Assembly: GCA_030671645.1 (NCBI GenBank)
Contig: DAOVHV010000070.1
Location: forward strand, 1 to 6,032
DNA length: 6,032 bases
Source: a bacterium
Lineage (GTDB): Bacteria > Bipolaricaulota > Bipolaricaulia > UBA7950 > UBA9294
Direction: 5' to 3'
The position numbers were made by a program, and so were the translations under genes. The stretch's first letter is position 1. Each line of letters begins with the position of its first letter. Under the pieces are notes generated by a model, which was not told where the DNA came from, ran no database searches, and worked only from the letters and a program-made list of their open reading frames with translations. Positions 5,751-6,032 of the stretch are shown piece by piece.

Positions 5751-6032
5751 CCGTCGTCCTCCCGATGCTTCGCGGTTTCGCATCGATCTGCCAACGGGCA
5801 AACATTACAGCGGGGACGTGAACGGCAATGGGTCTTTCCGTGACGAACGATGAGGGCATGATACTCAGCGAAAATTTCCACATCTCCGGGCAGGGCTTGG
5901 GTGAAGACCTTCCGAAGCTGTCGATAGGATTCTCGCCCCTCGATCCATCCCAGTCTCGTCAGCATCCGCCGGGTGTAGGCATCGATCAAGAAACTCGGCT
6001 TTCCAGCTGCATACACAAGGATCGCATCAGCC
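5747..6032 (-). CDS. Endonuclease III-related HhH-GPD DNA glycosylase (N-terminus cut by window edge)
   Basis: Only the last 94 residues are present; the frame stays open to the right edge, so a GTG at 6016 is internal and not the start. ADAILVYAAGKPSFLIDAYTRR (split here as residues 1-10 and 11-22) is the end of the helix-hairpin-helix/GPD region, with the catalytic Asp at 17 in the IDAYTRR motif. EIFAEYHALIVRHGK (52-66) follows, and the chain ends in a Cys cluster C69-x5-C75-x2-C78-x5-C84. This pattern fits the endonuclease III-like group COG2231 (related to 3-methyladenine glycosylase MagIII) better than Nth itself, whose cluster is C-x6-C-x2-C-x5-C. It probably holds a 4Fe-4S cluster and excises damaged bases in base-excision repair. 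Its TGA overlaps the kinase ATG (ATGA at 5750-5747), so the two are probably co-transcribed and translationally coupled. Confidence 0.9.
   Translation of the reverse strand, partial: ADAILVYAAGKPSFLIDAYTRRMLTRLGWIEGRESYRQLRKVFTQALPGDVEIFAEYHALIVRHGKTHCRSRPRCNVCPLADRCETAKHREDDG
5758..5763 (-). promoter_or_regulatory. Ribosome binding site of the glycerate kinase gene
   Basis: GGGAGG on the minus strand, seven bases before the ATG at 5750. It lies within the last codons of the upstream DNA glycosylase gene and decides the kinase start. Confidence 0.7.

Noticed and set aside
5751..5801. Upstream in-frame ATG (5801) as the glycerate kinase start
   Set aside because: It would put 17 extra residues inside the glycosylase coding region. 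The ATG at 5750 has a well-spaced GGGAGG and an ATGA junction.
5747..6016. GTG at 6016 as the start of a short 89-residue protein
   Set aside because: The frame is open to the edge and the residues before it (ADAIL) continue the HhH-GPD motif, so the gene begins outside the window.

Overview
The window is bacterial chromosomal DNA of moderately high GC content. It is gene-dense, with clear Shine-Dalgarno sequences (GGAGG type) in front of every start that lies inside it. The lineage cannot be fixed from the sequence. The secreted protein with a dockerin-type calcium loop and the 'NHEEHE'-type intergenic repeats suggest an environmental, possibly uncultured phylum (for example Bipolaricaulota-, Planctomycetes- or Hydrogenedentes-like). 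That is an impression, not a result.

Layout from left to right. (1) Positions 1-1281, minus strand: the first 427 residues of an exported protein, with signal peptide, one dockerin/EF-hand loop and Cys-containing, beta-rich unknown regions; its C-terminus lies beyond the left edge. A good sigma70-like promoter sits at 1362-1390. (2) Positions 1494-2234, plus strand: a stand-alone SagB/ThcOx-type nitroreductase-fold FMN oxidoreductase, divergent from gene 1. (3) Positions 2235-3037: an 803-bp non-coding stretch. It carries a tandem array with a 121-bp period, each unit holding complementary arms built on a 9-nt GAAG-containing phase, followed by a leader with overlapping inverted repeats. (4) Positions 3038-4414, plus strand: a 458-residue MATE-family multidrug/cation antiporter. 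(5) Positions 4404-5750, minus strand: a 448-residue MOFRL-family glycerate 2-kinase, convergent with the MATE gene and overlapping it by 11 bp. (6) Positions 5747-6032, minus strand: the C-terminal part of an endonuclease III-related HhH-GPD DNA glycosylase with a Cys cluster, overlapping the kinase start by ATGA, so the two are very probably co-transcribed.

The genes do not form one obvious pathway. Export, flavin oxidation, drug efflux, glycerate metabolism and base-excision repair are mixed, as is common in chromosomal backbone. No mobile element, CRISPR array, tRNA or rRNA is visible. The least explained parts are the repeat array with its hairpin potential, the leader before the MATE gene, and the unknown exported protein. 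I see no convincing new multi-gene system.
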